From assembly GCA_000310025.1 (NCBI GenBank), contig FN649733.1:2422181-2486180 (forward strand): a stretch of DNA of 64,000 bases, given 5' to 3'. How positions within the stretch are numbered: the stretch's first letter is position 1; every line of letters starts with the position of its first letter. Under the pieces are notes generated by a model that saw nothing but the letters and a program-made list of their open reading frames with translations, had not been told where the DNA came from and searched no databases. Origin of the DNA: Ectocarpus siliculosus. Its lineage: Eukaryota > Sar > Phaeophyceae > Ectocarpales > Ectocarpaceae. This document shows, one piece after another, positions 44,301 through 55,100 of the stretch. The translations under genes and the position numbers were made by a program.

Positions 44301-46500
44301 GTGGGACATATATGTCTTGCACGGGGACGCATGTACAGCACCAGGGAAAGCCGAGATCACTAGCGACCACGACACGGATCGACAGGTTACCTCAGCGATG
44401 GCGTAGGGATGTGGAGCCTCGGGGTCGAGGGAGCGGTTCATGTACTCGCTCACGTCCGGGTCGGGGATTCTTCGCAGCGGGTTCACGGCGATAAGAATGG
44501 TACCCTGACAGAAGCGGCGGCGGCGGGGTAGCGACAGAACGGCCGGCGACGCATGCCGTCGAAGGTACAAAAGAATGGCCTTCTGATTCATCGTGGGTCA
44601 CATAGGCGTTATCATCAGTTTGACCCTCGGGGTGATATATCGAGGAGGGTTGGTTTGGCCAGCCACCTGTGCCTAGGAAGAAGAGGCTCGCCCCCAGGCG
44701 CGGTCCGGCGTAGTGCTTGTATCAGGAAACGTTGGCATTTCTGTGGGCTACGGCTGTAGAGACTGCGGGCACGGCTGATCACTTGTGCTCGCACGGAGAG
44801 GTCGCACAGCACGCGCCAGATGCAACGAGCGCCCCCATGGGCGTTCATGAAGACAGCTTTACCTCGCCGCTTGTCTCCGGCCTCCAGTGTAGCCTAGTGA
44901 CCAAATGTGAGCATAAATATCACACACGACCATTGCCTTTAGGTCGACTCCAAAAGTGGGCCGGATAAAACTCACCATGAAGGTGTATGGTCGCTGACCC
45001 TCGAGCTTGGACCTCTCCCTCAGGTTGTAGAGGATACCGGCCTCGTGAATGTGGTGAAGGGACGTCATGTCCGACACCACTTTGGGATTAGCCGTGTGCG
45101 CCTCCCCAAAGCCCTGGGGAACGGTTACAACAACGGGCCGGGGTACGAAACAGTTATAGGTGCAAGGCTGCGCCAACAGCAATGCTTGAGCATTCAGCAC
45201 TGGAAAACCATAGATTGAGGCGGTCCCTCGAAACTTCAGAGGAGGTCAGGCCCCAAGCACGTTGCGCCTCTCCTGAGAGCCTGATGGTGTTTCCATTAGG
45301 GGTAGGAACGGAGCTCCGTCCCTTAAAGACATGCGCCATGAACGTCAACACACGACTACGGCAAGCAACATCAGTACACACGACGTTGTAAGTTGTACTT
45401 CTATCGGTTTGGCCAATCAACAACTGGCTAAGAATTTTGATTTACTACCGCGAGAGACGGAGAGATGGGAACCCCCCTACATGTAGACCAGATTCATATG
45501 CATGGGTCGATTGCTTCACAAACAAGATTGTGCCCAATTCCAAACATGTTTGTTTTGGAAACATTTCGTCGAGGGCTTTCGGTAGAACTTTCCGCACCCC
45601 CTTGGTTGTGGAGCAATGGAGCTTTGAAAGTCGGTCTAGGGGGGGTGCCATCTCTCCGCCTCTTTCATACCCTTTCTTTTTTCTTTTGTGATGGATGGTT
45701 GATTCCGTGTGCTGCTGGGGCAATCGTGGAAAAACAGAACTTTCGCTGACTCTATGGCTGACTCTATGGATTCATTGCTAATCTCTCTTATAATAGACTC
45801 TTTTCTTCGATAGAGATGGATTCGTCGGGTGATACTGATGAAATAAAAAAACAGTAATTATGGGTATCATAGGGCTAACGAGTTGATTATTTACCGGCTC
45901 TTTTGGGTGACAAGACTGACTACTACTGTAGTTGATAATCAACTACCGGACTTGAGCCCTTACCTTTACTGAAGTGAATAGAATAGTGGTAGTCATCCGT
46001 AGTTGTACAGAATGTATGCTACAACAACATAGGTATGATTACCCCCCCCCCGGCATGGATCTGTCCACCGCCGTGGTTCATGTTCTATTCTGACTTCGGG
46101 AAGTTTGGACACTGGGCACGCGATTATGCTGCACTATTAAAAAAACAGCTGCTGTACATAGTAGCAGTAACAAAAAACACATTGTTACTGCTGTAGGCGA
46201 GACCGTCCAATGAACAGCACATGTTCGCAGGTTTGCACACTCAGCGACAGCTGGTGGCAATGGACGTGCACACATAGATGCAACCACTTGCAGCTGGGAG
46301 TGTCTCACCAAATCGACTTCAATGTCTTCCCCTGTGCTCTTGCGTCGGACAGTTAGCAGCGTGTTGTCTTGACGAACTACCTCGGCCAATATCCACACTT
46401 CCACCTCATCATCGACCCATGTGTCCCCTGTGAAGCACCTGGCTCGCATCACTCGCGTCGACAGCGAGCGCGATAGGGCCATCGTGGGAGGAAACGCCAT
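23346..46500 (-). CDS. Unconventional myosin heavy chain with PH domain and SH3-like tail modules
   Basis: Exons, in order: 46500-46309, 45113-44976, 44504-44391, 44240-44128, 43555-43327, 43175-43107, 42746-42510, 41816-41655, 41168-41078, 40789-40579, 40356-40245, 39766-39641, 39193-39113, 38689-38550, 38373-38274, 37944-37855, 36277-36098 (motor, about 795 residues); 35767-35558, 35150-35029, 34755-34599, 34111-33918, 33157-32965, 32438-32275, 31442-31253 (tail); 30908-30756, 28318-28116 (PH); 27519-27390, 25562-25433, 23489-23346 (SH3-like, stop TAG at 23346-23348). All junctions are in phase except 25433 to 23489: exon 28 ends in phase 1 but the last exon starts in phase 0, so an exon is probably unseen, perhaps in the 23530-23629 gap. 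Myosins are actin-based ATP-driven motors. The start has a good context (CCCATGG). No class is assigned; the tail suggests a stramenopile-type myosin. Confidence 0.92.
23530..23629. other. Assembly gap (100 N) flanked by poly-G
   Basis: Exactly 100 N, bordered by long G runs (about 23502-23519 and 23632-23659). It lies in the last myosin intron. A missing exon is predicted between 25433 and 23489, and this gap is one place it could be. Confidence 0.99.
25665..25840. repeat. TCTG/TGTCTG microsatellite block
   Basis: A long pyrimidine/GT repeat (CTGTGTCTGTGT and CTCTCTCTGTCT types) in the myosin intron before exon 28. It creates long but meaningless open frames on both strands. Confidence 0.9.
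28817..29336 (+). repeat. Dispersed intronic repeat, copy a
   Basis: It starts TGTACTCATAGTCGTGCATG after a G run and continues through CATTGACCTCGCATCCCTAC, GGTTCTCACCGGACCA, TAATTTATTTTCTGGTGC and CAACGTGGTGCGAT. It ends with GCCAAGCGACGAAAACCCAA and ACCGGGCGGGG. No coding frame is kept. Copies a and b form a direct pair in the myosin intron between the two PH exons; a partial extra end unit lies at 29340-29410. Confidence 0.9.
29429..29960 (+). repeat. Dispersed intronic repeat, copy b
   Basis: Same family and orientation as copy a, with only scattered base changes, again starting after a G run and ending in a G-rich tract. Together with copy a it makes a head-to-tail pair. Confidence 0.9.
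31253..35767 (-). other. Myosin tail: charged helical region with alanine run
   Basis: Seven exons. They begin with an acidic segment ([13 protein letters not shown]), followed by helix-forming stretches such as [20 protein letters not shown] and [18 protein letters not shown]. Exon 22 has [18 protein letters not shown] running into about 16 alanines (GCN codons near 33020-33070), then [15 protein letters not shown] short coiled coil is likely, which could allow dimers; heptads are weak. The last two exons are Ser/Pro/Gly-rich linkers. At exon 24 the donor region is duplicated 77 bp away, inside the intron (31253 versus about 31176). Confidence 0.75.
33598..33800 (-). repeat. Dispersed intronic repeat, copy e (partial, inverted)
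   Basis: The complement of the first third of the family: it ends GGCATGCACGATCATGAGTA followed by a C run. It lies in the myosin intron between exons at 33918 and 33157, opposite in orientation to copies a-d. Confidence 0.85.
36329..36936 (+). repeat. Dispersed intronic repeat, copy c
   Basis: A near-full copy. Its start has a small internal duplication (CATAGTCGTGCATG, then GATAGTCGTGCATG), and the closing unit with GCCAAGCGACGAAAAC is present twice. On the myosin coding strand its end becomes a C tract about 40-50 bases before the acceptor of exon 17 (36277). Confidence 0.9.
36958..37555 (+). repeat. Dispersed intronic repeat, copy d
   Basis: A near-full copy, head-to-tail with copy c in the myosin intron between exons 16 and 17. 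It carries two closing units (about 37430 and 37500) separated by a G run. Confidence 0.9.
38758..38822. repeat. (GTCTCT)n microsatellite
   Basis: A CTGTCTCTGTCTCT tract in the myosin intron between exons 14 and 13, followed by a short AT run. Confidence 0.9.
45448..45665. mobile_element. MITE-like element (copy B)
   Basis: A short non-coding element of about 218 bp with inverted ends. The left end is CGAGAGACGGAGAGATGGG; the right end reads AAAGAGGCGGAGAGATGGCA on the minus strand. Internal sequence next to the right end matches copy A (10991-11308) in inverted orientation. It lies in myosin intron 1. Confidence 0.75.
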
Positions 46501-49113
46501 GGGCAGGCCCAGCGGAGCGGCGGGTCAGCACGTCAGTGAGCCCAGTGGGGACGCGATTGTTCGTTCTTCAACAGAACAGCAGTTTTGGAGCCCCCCCGGC
46601 TAGCACCTCCACACAGCAGTATTCGGGGACACGACGCAGTCAACACGATAACTGCACACAGCACACGTCACCCCCCGTGCGTGTGTGTAGCGTGCAAGGG
46701 TCCACCGGTAGTATGCACAAGCTGTGTGTGCAGCAGAGTTCCGTTCCAAATATACCCCGTTGTACTTAGCCCTTCTCAATGGAAGCGCTGTGATTGGATG
46801 GCCCCAACAGTCCGCCGCGCCGCCTCGGTGAGTCGCTGGTCGCTGGTCGCTGGTCTCATGCTATTTGTCCGCAAAGACGCAGACAGATGAGACTGCACGA
46901 CTGCACTCACTTGACCACGCTCCATCGGAGTCGGTTTGGCCCGATAGGTCGGGGAGAGCACAGAACACTGATGACACAGACGCAGCTGACACGATTTCCG
47001 TAGTGGTGTGCCGAAGCGATTATGGCGACCTCTCTTCGCTCGTTTTTGTGTGTGTGGAAGAAAGGTGTAGCTGAGCGGCCCCCGCGACCGTTATCGAGAG
47101 TCACGTCCACGACCTACGGAATTAAATACCAATGTAACAGCTTCACACAGCACGGCGTGTATTGTTCGGGTAGGCTAGTCTATGTATGGTACGAGGCCTG
47201 CGCGTCAAGACCACGAGCGAAGAAAAATTACACACGTCACCCGCTTCCTCAGAGACTACGTAGATTGTCTATCCGCATGATAAAGACGAGTGATCGATTT
47301 TGTATAAAGTAAAGATCGATATTTGATCGATATTTGCTCCACAGCTCCACAGTCAACAAGGTGCCAAGCCCAGCGGCAAGCGCAAGGAAAGCTCCCGACG
47401 AGGTCGTTGCACGACCATCGTCTTGGTCACTATCGACGGCCTCTTCTCGGTTGGCTTTTGGAGCGTTGGGGGTATAAATCGGCGCACGCTATGCGTTCAC
47501 AAGTCTGAACCAAGCACGACAGCACTGCGGTCCACTGGAAATTAATTTAAGAAGCGCAGCTTTCAGACAGATATGGACATGCTCGAGACAGATACCGACA
47601 CGAAAAAAAGTTCAGTGAAAGGACAGTCGGGCAGTCAGGGGACCGACCGACCGACCGACCTTCGGCAGCGTGCAAGCACACACGCACACAGGTTTTCACA
47701 ACTCTCCTCCCAAGACTCTCCTCCCCACACCATCGATCGGCTCCCGCCATACGCACCATCACGCATTTCGAGCGAGAGAGAGGTAGGTTGTTCTCTGCAC
47801 GTTGCTGTTGTGTATCCAAGGCGGCGCAGTAGTGCCCGTCGGTTGCAATAGCCAAGGCATCCAGGGCTCTTTGGCAGCGTGTCCAATCGTGTGTATTTTA
47901 TGTATGTTGACATCTCAGAGAAGGAAGGAGGGCGTGTCGTTGTTCATGGGCACTTGATTTTCGATTTTGGAGCGCGCTCGTGCTGAGACTCTCGCGATCT
48001 ACCGCGTTGTGCGCTACGGTGCCTGCCGGATAGGAGTAGAGGCGGGAGTGCGTGCTCGGGTGTTGGTGGGTGAAGGGCTGGCTTGCAGGCCGTGTATTTC
48101 GGTCACGCTGTCTGTCGCGTGGTCTGTTGCGAGTCATGCACACCTACCTCTCTTGCCACTGCAACCAGGCTTTGTTGCCTTCGGTACCCGTAGCACATAT
48201 ATATGTACCACGTCGTCCTTCACACGAGTTGCGTCTGCGTGAGTTGGATTTGATTTTGCTGTTACTCGTTCTGTCATCAGCCACCCATTCAGCCACTCAC
48301 GATCACACCCTTCTCTCTCTTGTCTCGCTCTCTGTTTCTCTCTCGCTCTCTGCTGCTGCTGGTGCGTGCACCCCAACCACCCACAACGAGCAGTTCACCA
48401 CTTGACTTCTGTCGAACGCCAGTGGCAAAGTGGAGGGACGGAATTTTTCAGAAGGCAACAAGGTGTGAAAAAGCGCGGGCATCGTGATGTCGTTAAGAAT
48501 AACGGCCGACCCGTGAGTGGGGCAATCACGCGAGAGCCGCACCCGAATCGCTCGCAACGAAAGCTGCCTAGGTCTTGTCTTGGTCTAGTTGGGATCCAGG
48601 ACGCATCATCTTGGTAGGCGGCAGAGGCGGAGGAAAACGACAAACAATAAATATTGTATCCAGCATCGACTTTCAGGGTAAACGCCGATCGGCCCTGGCC
48701 TCGCGGCACCAAGAAAAGGGAGAATTAAGGAAGACCAGCCCCCAGTTAGCGTGTGCGTGTTGTGTTGGTGATACCCCTCTGCACAACACCATGTCGCCTT
48801 AACTAAGATTTAGCCCCTCTCTCTCACTGGTGTCGCGGGGGGGGGGTAGGATTGCTGTTGGCTCATTGTATTGCCGAAACGACGGCATTGCTTCGTTTCG
48901 AAAAATTTACACTTTTTTCACCCGCGTGGTGAAGCAAATCTGAGACCCCTCTTGCGACTGCCGTGCCTTGTTTACCTCTCTCCTGCACGTCAAGCTTTGC
49001 TTCGTTAGGTCGCCAACGTGACTCTCGAGCACAGTCGACAGGCCGGGGCGGGGGGGGGGCTCGCCACGCTTAGCCTTTTGCTCGCGGGCGTCCAACAACC
49101 AACAACAACGGTC
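46501..49113. promoter_or_regulatory. Divergent upstream region of myosin and KH genes
   Basis: 2.6 kb between the two start codons; it must contain both promoters and leaders. It has CT-rich tracts (about 48307-48357), a short (GACC)n tract at 47640-47660 and CA/GT tracts. I could not place a convincing TATA box or start site. No further coding exon was recognised, but a 5' non-coding exon could be hidden. Confidence 0.45.
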
Positions 49114-52100
49114 ATGGGTCAGCATAACTTCGACTCCAGCTCGGACATCGGCGCATCTGCATCATCATCTTCTCGTCTTCTTCACGACGGTAACAACGAC
49201 GAGGACTGCGACGAGCGGATGCATCGCCAGTGCCAGCACATGGAAACAACTCCCGAGGCTGGTGTTGCTACTGCTGCGTTGGGACAAAAACGTGCAGCGC
49301 AACCGACAACGGGACCTTCCTCCTCCAAAGATGCTTCGGTGGCCGCGACCCGCGATGCGACGAACGAGGGGGGGGGCATGGCCGAGCTCGAGGCGGAGCT
49401 GAGGGAGGCCAAGGCCCGCGCCAGCAACGCGGAGGACCTATCGAGGGAGAGAGAGGAAGCTTGCGGTGAGGCGTAGAGACCGACCGGCGTTACGCTTACA
49501 AACAAGCACAGCGTTTACAGCGTGTACGCGACAATAGAGGCAGACATTGCAACGAAAATTAATTGCAGCGTTGGACGTTTTTGCTGTGCTGGCAGCAGAC
49601 CCCACAAAACAAAATGGTATGCACACCACCGCAGCAGCAGCAGCAACGTTCTCACATCCACACGTTGGACAAGAAATAGAGCACTTACTCAGGCCTACCC
49701 CCTCCACACCAGCAAAAACGGCGTTTCCTGGGAGTGCGGGAGTGAGTGGGTTATTGCCCATCGCTGCTCTCTCTCTTGCCGCTACAATCGCAGTCTCCCA
49801 AGGAGCCGGCGCGCCAAACGAACGAACGAACATGATGTGAGAAAAGAATCTTGTCTGCTGGCCTCTTCGTTCCCAGAAAGAAAAAACGTTTGCTGCAGGT
49901 GGAGAACAAAAAAACGAGAAGAAGAAATGCGTCCCCAGGCACGCACGCACCTGCCGGGCAAGTGAACGCTTGTATGAAGCGTGCGGTGTTTTTTTTGCCC
50001 TTTTTGTGTAGAAAAAAAGTTGACCTCGTGTCCCATCACGATGAACCGTGAAGAAGACGAGGCGGCTGCCGCTTTCTCTTCTTGTCGGAAGCGGTGCGTG
50101 CGTTTGATCATCTCCGGAAACGGAGATAACCCCTCGCATCGTTCGTCATATAAATGTACATACTCTGTCTTACATGTGGGTCCAGTGTCCAATGCCGCCC
50201 TTGTGGCACTGGTGTGGGTTCGAACCACCGCCGAAGAAGCGCGACAACAATAATCATGCGTGCTGCTGGCCGCTGCTGCTGCTGCTGTGTGAGAGTTAAA
50301 GATTCCACATGTGTGTACATCATGTTCCTGAAAACTACGCGCTAACTGCTTGTTCCGTGGATGCGCTGATCCAACCATCTTTCATGTGTGTGTTTGGAAA
50401 AAAGTGAGAGTCGCAGCAGAAATCTTTGTATCTTTTTGGTTGGGGTGATGGCGTTCCATCCCCTGGGTTCGGCTGCGCTCACCTGACATCCCGCAAAAGA
50501 AAGTGCGGACGAACGCACCGTCCAGGTGTGTGTGTGTTTTGCGATGGTTTTTGTATTTCTGATGGCCCGCCCGACGACTGCTCAATCCCCTGAATGAACA
50601 AGCGGGAGGATGCCAAGAAATATTGCACACATCTCGATCGGGCACGCACGCTCTTCGTTGTCAGATATTTTTCTTGGTGTTTTGTTCAGTATGCATAGAT
50701 AGATCGATCGCACCTACCTGTCGTTGCATTTACCCACACCCGGCCCTGACGGGGGTACTATTTTACTGCTCTGCTGCTGTCGTGCGTCGCTTTTTTTCAT
50801 ATAACCTGACTCATGTACATACAGAACCAACCGTGTTCTCCCTCCGCCCCCTCCTCTTCAAAAAATTAATTCACCGTTGTCTATACATGTTGAAGAATGC
50901 AGCAGTAGTGTGAACTATTTGCAGACAGACCGCACCACCAGACCACCAGTGATCTCTCGTTCACACCACAAAATTGAAGTGACACTGCGTGTTTTGTTTC
51001 TTAACGTTTATCACAGACAGGTGGTATTTCTTTGTTCGTTCTTCACACAAGATAGCATACCACCAACCACAAGAATGCCAGGGAGGTACCGGTATGCATA
51101 TTATATTACATGAACTGCTGTTAACGTCTTTGAACGCAAGATAATAATAGTCTTCTCCATCACGGCACTATTTATGTATGCATAGCAAGACGTGAGTCAT
51201 AACTAACAGCAAGGCGTTTCATTTTGGAACGAACAACGGATTGTACCATTCTGAGTTGACGACCCATACATACCGTATTCGAACACGCACTCTTTGGCAG
51301 GTACTCCCCTTGCCCCGCCCGCCCCCGTTCTTGCTTCTTTGCTACATATATAGTAGTCGCTAATCCTTCTTCCCCCGCCCCCCCGAAATAAAACTCAGAA
51401 CGGCTGAGGCAGGAAATAGCCCGACTCGAACGGCGGGCCTCCGACGGCTTTGGCGCTTCAAGCGCTCGGACAGCTAGTCCTCCTCCTGCAGTTGCTGCAC
51501 GGATGGAGGCCGAAGGCATGATGTCACCGACGGCTTGTGGAATCCAGGCAAGTAATAGAGGGAGGAAGTGTCAGTAACTGCTTCACTTGTTCTATTTCTC
51601 AGGAATAGCCTTTGCCGGTTGGCGTCACTGAGAAACGTGCGGCGTTAGGACTTTTCACACAATCGGGGTGTTCGGTGGCCAGCAGGCGTCCCTGGGTCGT
51701 CACTGCACGAGATATTCTACACTCTTCCTGGTGTTTGTTTGGACAACAATGCTTTTTATTATTGTTATCTCTTCATAGGTCTTTGTTTACTCCATCCACT
51801 TTTTTTCTTCGACGCTCTATGTTCATCACAAGTCCCTTCGTACCTGGTACGCCGGGCCTAATATGCTTGACGAAAAGAAATCACACCGCCTCAAATCTTG
51901 AGCCACCCACCACGCTGCCGCCGTCGTCAACCACCTCATCTCTCTGGAAAGGATTTGCTACCGCTCCCATCCTGCCGTAAGTGTTCTACCGCCGTTTCAG
52001 CCTACATTTGTTTCCCACAGACGGGGCCGGCGAAGCAGATGCAGGTTCCTTGGGAAAGCCCAAGCAAGCCCAAGCATAGCGTTTGAACGCAACCCAGTTC

Positions 52101-55100
52101 GTAGCGGCTATCTGTTCACGTGGTTTGTGTCTTTTCCATCCGGTTTTTCTATGCATGCACTTATTATGTCAACCCCCACCCCCGCCCCCCCCGCCCCGGC
52201 CGCCGCGAAACAGCACCATAACAGTGACGACAGCATCAACGTGAGCACGACAACAACCACCGCCACCACGAACACCCGCACTAGCACCCTCGCCCGCCCC
52301 CGCCCTAGCTCGGCGGCCGCAGCGGCAGTCGAAGCTGCGGCGGTGGCGGCGGCGGTGGCGGCGGCGGCATCAGCGAGAGCGGAGATTCCCGACATGAAGG
52401 AGGCCAGGCTGCTGCCACCAGACCATCGGGTGGAGGCTGGCGCCGCCACCGGGAGGCACGCGCACGAGCAGAGGCGGGCGGCGGCAGCCTCTGCAGCAGG
52501 AGCTGCCGCTGCTGCTGCTGCTGCTGTTGCTGCTGCTACCGTCGGAGGGTGTGGCGGCGGCGCGCCGGACGTGCCCCCCTACCGTGGACCGCTGTCCGCG
52601 GCGCCCCTGCTGCCGCCGTCGTCTTCGCCCACGGGTCTTACGGCGGAGGCCGGAAGCCGCGGTGGTGGCCGGTTTATGCCGGGATCTGCGCCGGCGCCGG
52701 GGGTGGCAACGAGCTTCGGTGGCGCCACCAAGGAAGACACGAGGCAACGCCGGGTGAGAAAAAACAGCACCGATTCTGCATGGCACCGGTCGGCGACTGC
52801 TCGCTTTAGATGTGTGCCCCGAGTAGGTGTGTTGTTCGGGCGTATAGGGTCGTTTTTTTTCCCGTACTCTCGAGCTTTCCGCGGTGTTCCCGGCTGCGGT
52901 CCAACAGCGGTGGGCGATTGATATCTCGATCTGCGTGGTCGTTTTCCCCGGTGTGGTCTATCCGACGTTGCACGAAAGGCTTGGAGCTCCGTACGCAACC
53001 CGATATAAGGCATCACTCGTGTGGTAGGCGGAAAGAGCGTGAAACCGCGGGTGGCGGCAATTTCGCGTGAGACTAAATGACAACGATGTCGTCTAGAAGG
53101 ATTCGGCGTAACCCCCTCGCGTTTCGCCCCGTCTCGCCGTTTTGGCAGGCCAAGTCCATGTCGCCTCGTCAGGCGCAAGAGCGAGCCTACCTCCCATACG
53201 ACGGCATGAGGCCCATCGAGATTCCTGTGGGTCGAGAGGATGAGGTAAGAAGCTCATTACTCACAATTTTGTTTGTGAGAGTCAATGATATGTCTTCTCA
53301 AGTACATGAACCATAGCGAAAGAAGCCATGCCTTGGGGATCCCCGAGCTACTTGTACATTGTTTTTCGTGCCTTCGTTTGGGGGGTGTCCTTGATGCGGA
53401 AACCTCCCTTGTTCCGTCGTCGTTCTTGGACGTTGTTTTACGGGAAGTTTTGTGGCTTCACTCTTTGTCTCTGTTGTGACGCGACCAGGAGCGGCACGCC
53501 CACGTCGAGAGAGACGTTGGTATGCAGCTAGCTTCTGTTAAGGTTGTTGCCCCAGAGCGGGTGGGCATGTTGTTTCTCATTTCGGTGTGTGTGTTTTTTT
53601 CTTCTGGTCGAGCACCCCGCCTTACCGTTACGCCTCACCTCTTTAGTCTCACACATCCATCTCATGTTGGTACTGGGCAGAGAGATCCGAACGGTTTTTA
53701 CTGTTGACACCGTTGTCGATCACTTGATGTAAGTTTTTGGATTGGATGAGGCTCGCAGCCGGTGGTTCCATCTGATTGGCTCCCAATAATAATGTGAAGA
53801 CAACAACGTTAACAATCGTGTTGCGTCTGTCGCCTGGGGTTGGCGTGACAGGGGCTACTCCTGGGCGGCGGGCGTGTTCTCCACAAGCTGAAGGAAGAGC
53901 TCGGCGGGACTCTGGAGTACCGTCGCTCGCATGGCGTCGTGTGCGTGTACGGTCAGCAGGGCGGTCCGCGAAAGGCGGCCGCTTGCGTTCGCACGGCCCT
54001 GCTCCTGCGGAGTGGGAGGGGGGAGCCGAGGGTAAGAGGGCGCGCCTTTCGACGAAGAAAGAAGTTTCCGTTCCCACCAGCAACAACAGCCTCTGACGCC
54101 GTAGGGTTTGGCTTTAAATAAACCGATGGCTTCCTTGTTGGTTTGTTGCGAGTTTTGCCTGAATTACGGTCTCGGTCGGAGGAAGAGAAGCATTAAGTTA
54201 ATCTTAGGGTGGGTTGAAGTCGTGCTGTTGCAACAGACGACCGGCATGCTGACTGCGGCGATATATTGCGACCCTTAAGGGTGTTAAGGCTGGCGTCATT
54301 GGAAAAAACGTTCATTAGCATACCTCAATTCCCCCGTTGGAAGTCCTTTCGACAACGTTAGGATCGACCGGTTGCTATCCTTCCCTCGTTCTGCAGGCGG
54401 ACAAGTACGATCTGGCCAGACTCTGCATGGACGACCTGCTGGCAGAGTGCATCGCCCTCAAGGGGCTGAAGCAGGCCGGCACGGCATCCCCCGGCACGAG
54501 CAGCACCAGCAGCGCGACCACATGTCCCGGTTCTTACTCGGACGAAGGCGGATCGGAGGGCTCCTGCTCGCCGGGCACGGACCCCTGGAGCCCCATCCAG
54601 GCCGCCGCCGCTGCCGCGACTCCTTCGGTGTCGTCGTCGGTGTCCTCCTCCTCTTCTTCCTTCGCTCCCCCCGACAACGGCCGCGTGGCGGCAGCGATCG
54701 CCGCTGCGGCGGCCGTGACCGTCGCCTCCAACCTCCCGGACGGCGAGTACCCGCCGGAGACGTCGTCCCTCCGCATCATCGGCGAGAAGTTCGGGTGCGT
54801 GATCGACGTGGTCGGGGAGGCGGCCGCCGCCGCCGCCGCAGCCGCCGTAAACGCCTCCGCTGCCGCTTGCGAGGGGGGCCGGGGCGGCGCGGGGGCCGAC
54901 GCCATCTCCCCGCTCCAGGCTGTGGGATCGGCAACGCCGGTGGGGCATCAGGATATCCTGATCTGGGGCCCGGCGGGGGTCGTCGGAGAGGCTAAGGATG
55001 CGGTGTGTTCGCTGGTCTCCGGAAGCGCTTCCGCGGAGGTTGTTGTCGGGGTGGGACGGATCGGGCGGAGGGACAGGGGCTTCTGGGTGAACTGCGAGGT

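Larger units (their letters stand above)
36098..46500 (-). other. Myosin motor domain exons (17)
   Basis: An N-terminal SH3-like subdomain ([18 protein letters not shown]) comes first. The P-loop GESGAGKT (171-178) is followed by switch [10 protein letters not shown] (about 221-229) and switch II DIFGFENF (about 445-452), all intact. Then come [19 protein letters not shown], the actin-proximal helix FIRCIKPN (about 655-662), the converter [12 protein letters not shown], and [12 protein letters not shown] (743-754). All residues needed for ATP binding are present, so the motor should be active. After the converter, the lever-arm segment ([17 protein letters not shown]) lacks any recognisable IQ motif. 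Confidence 0.93.
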
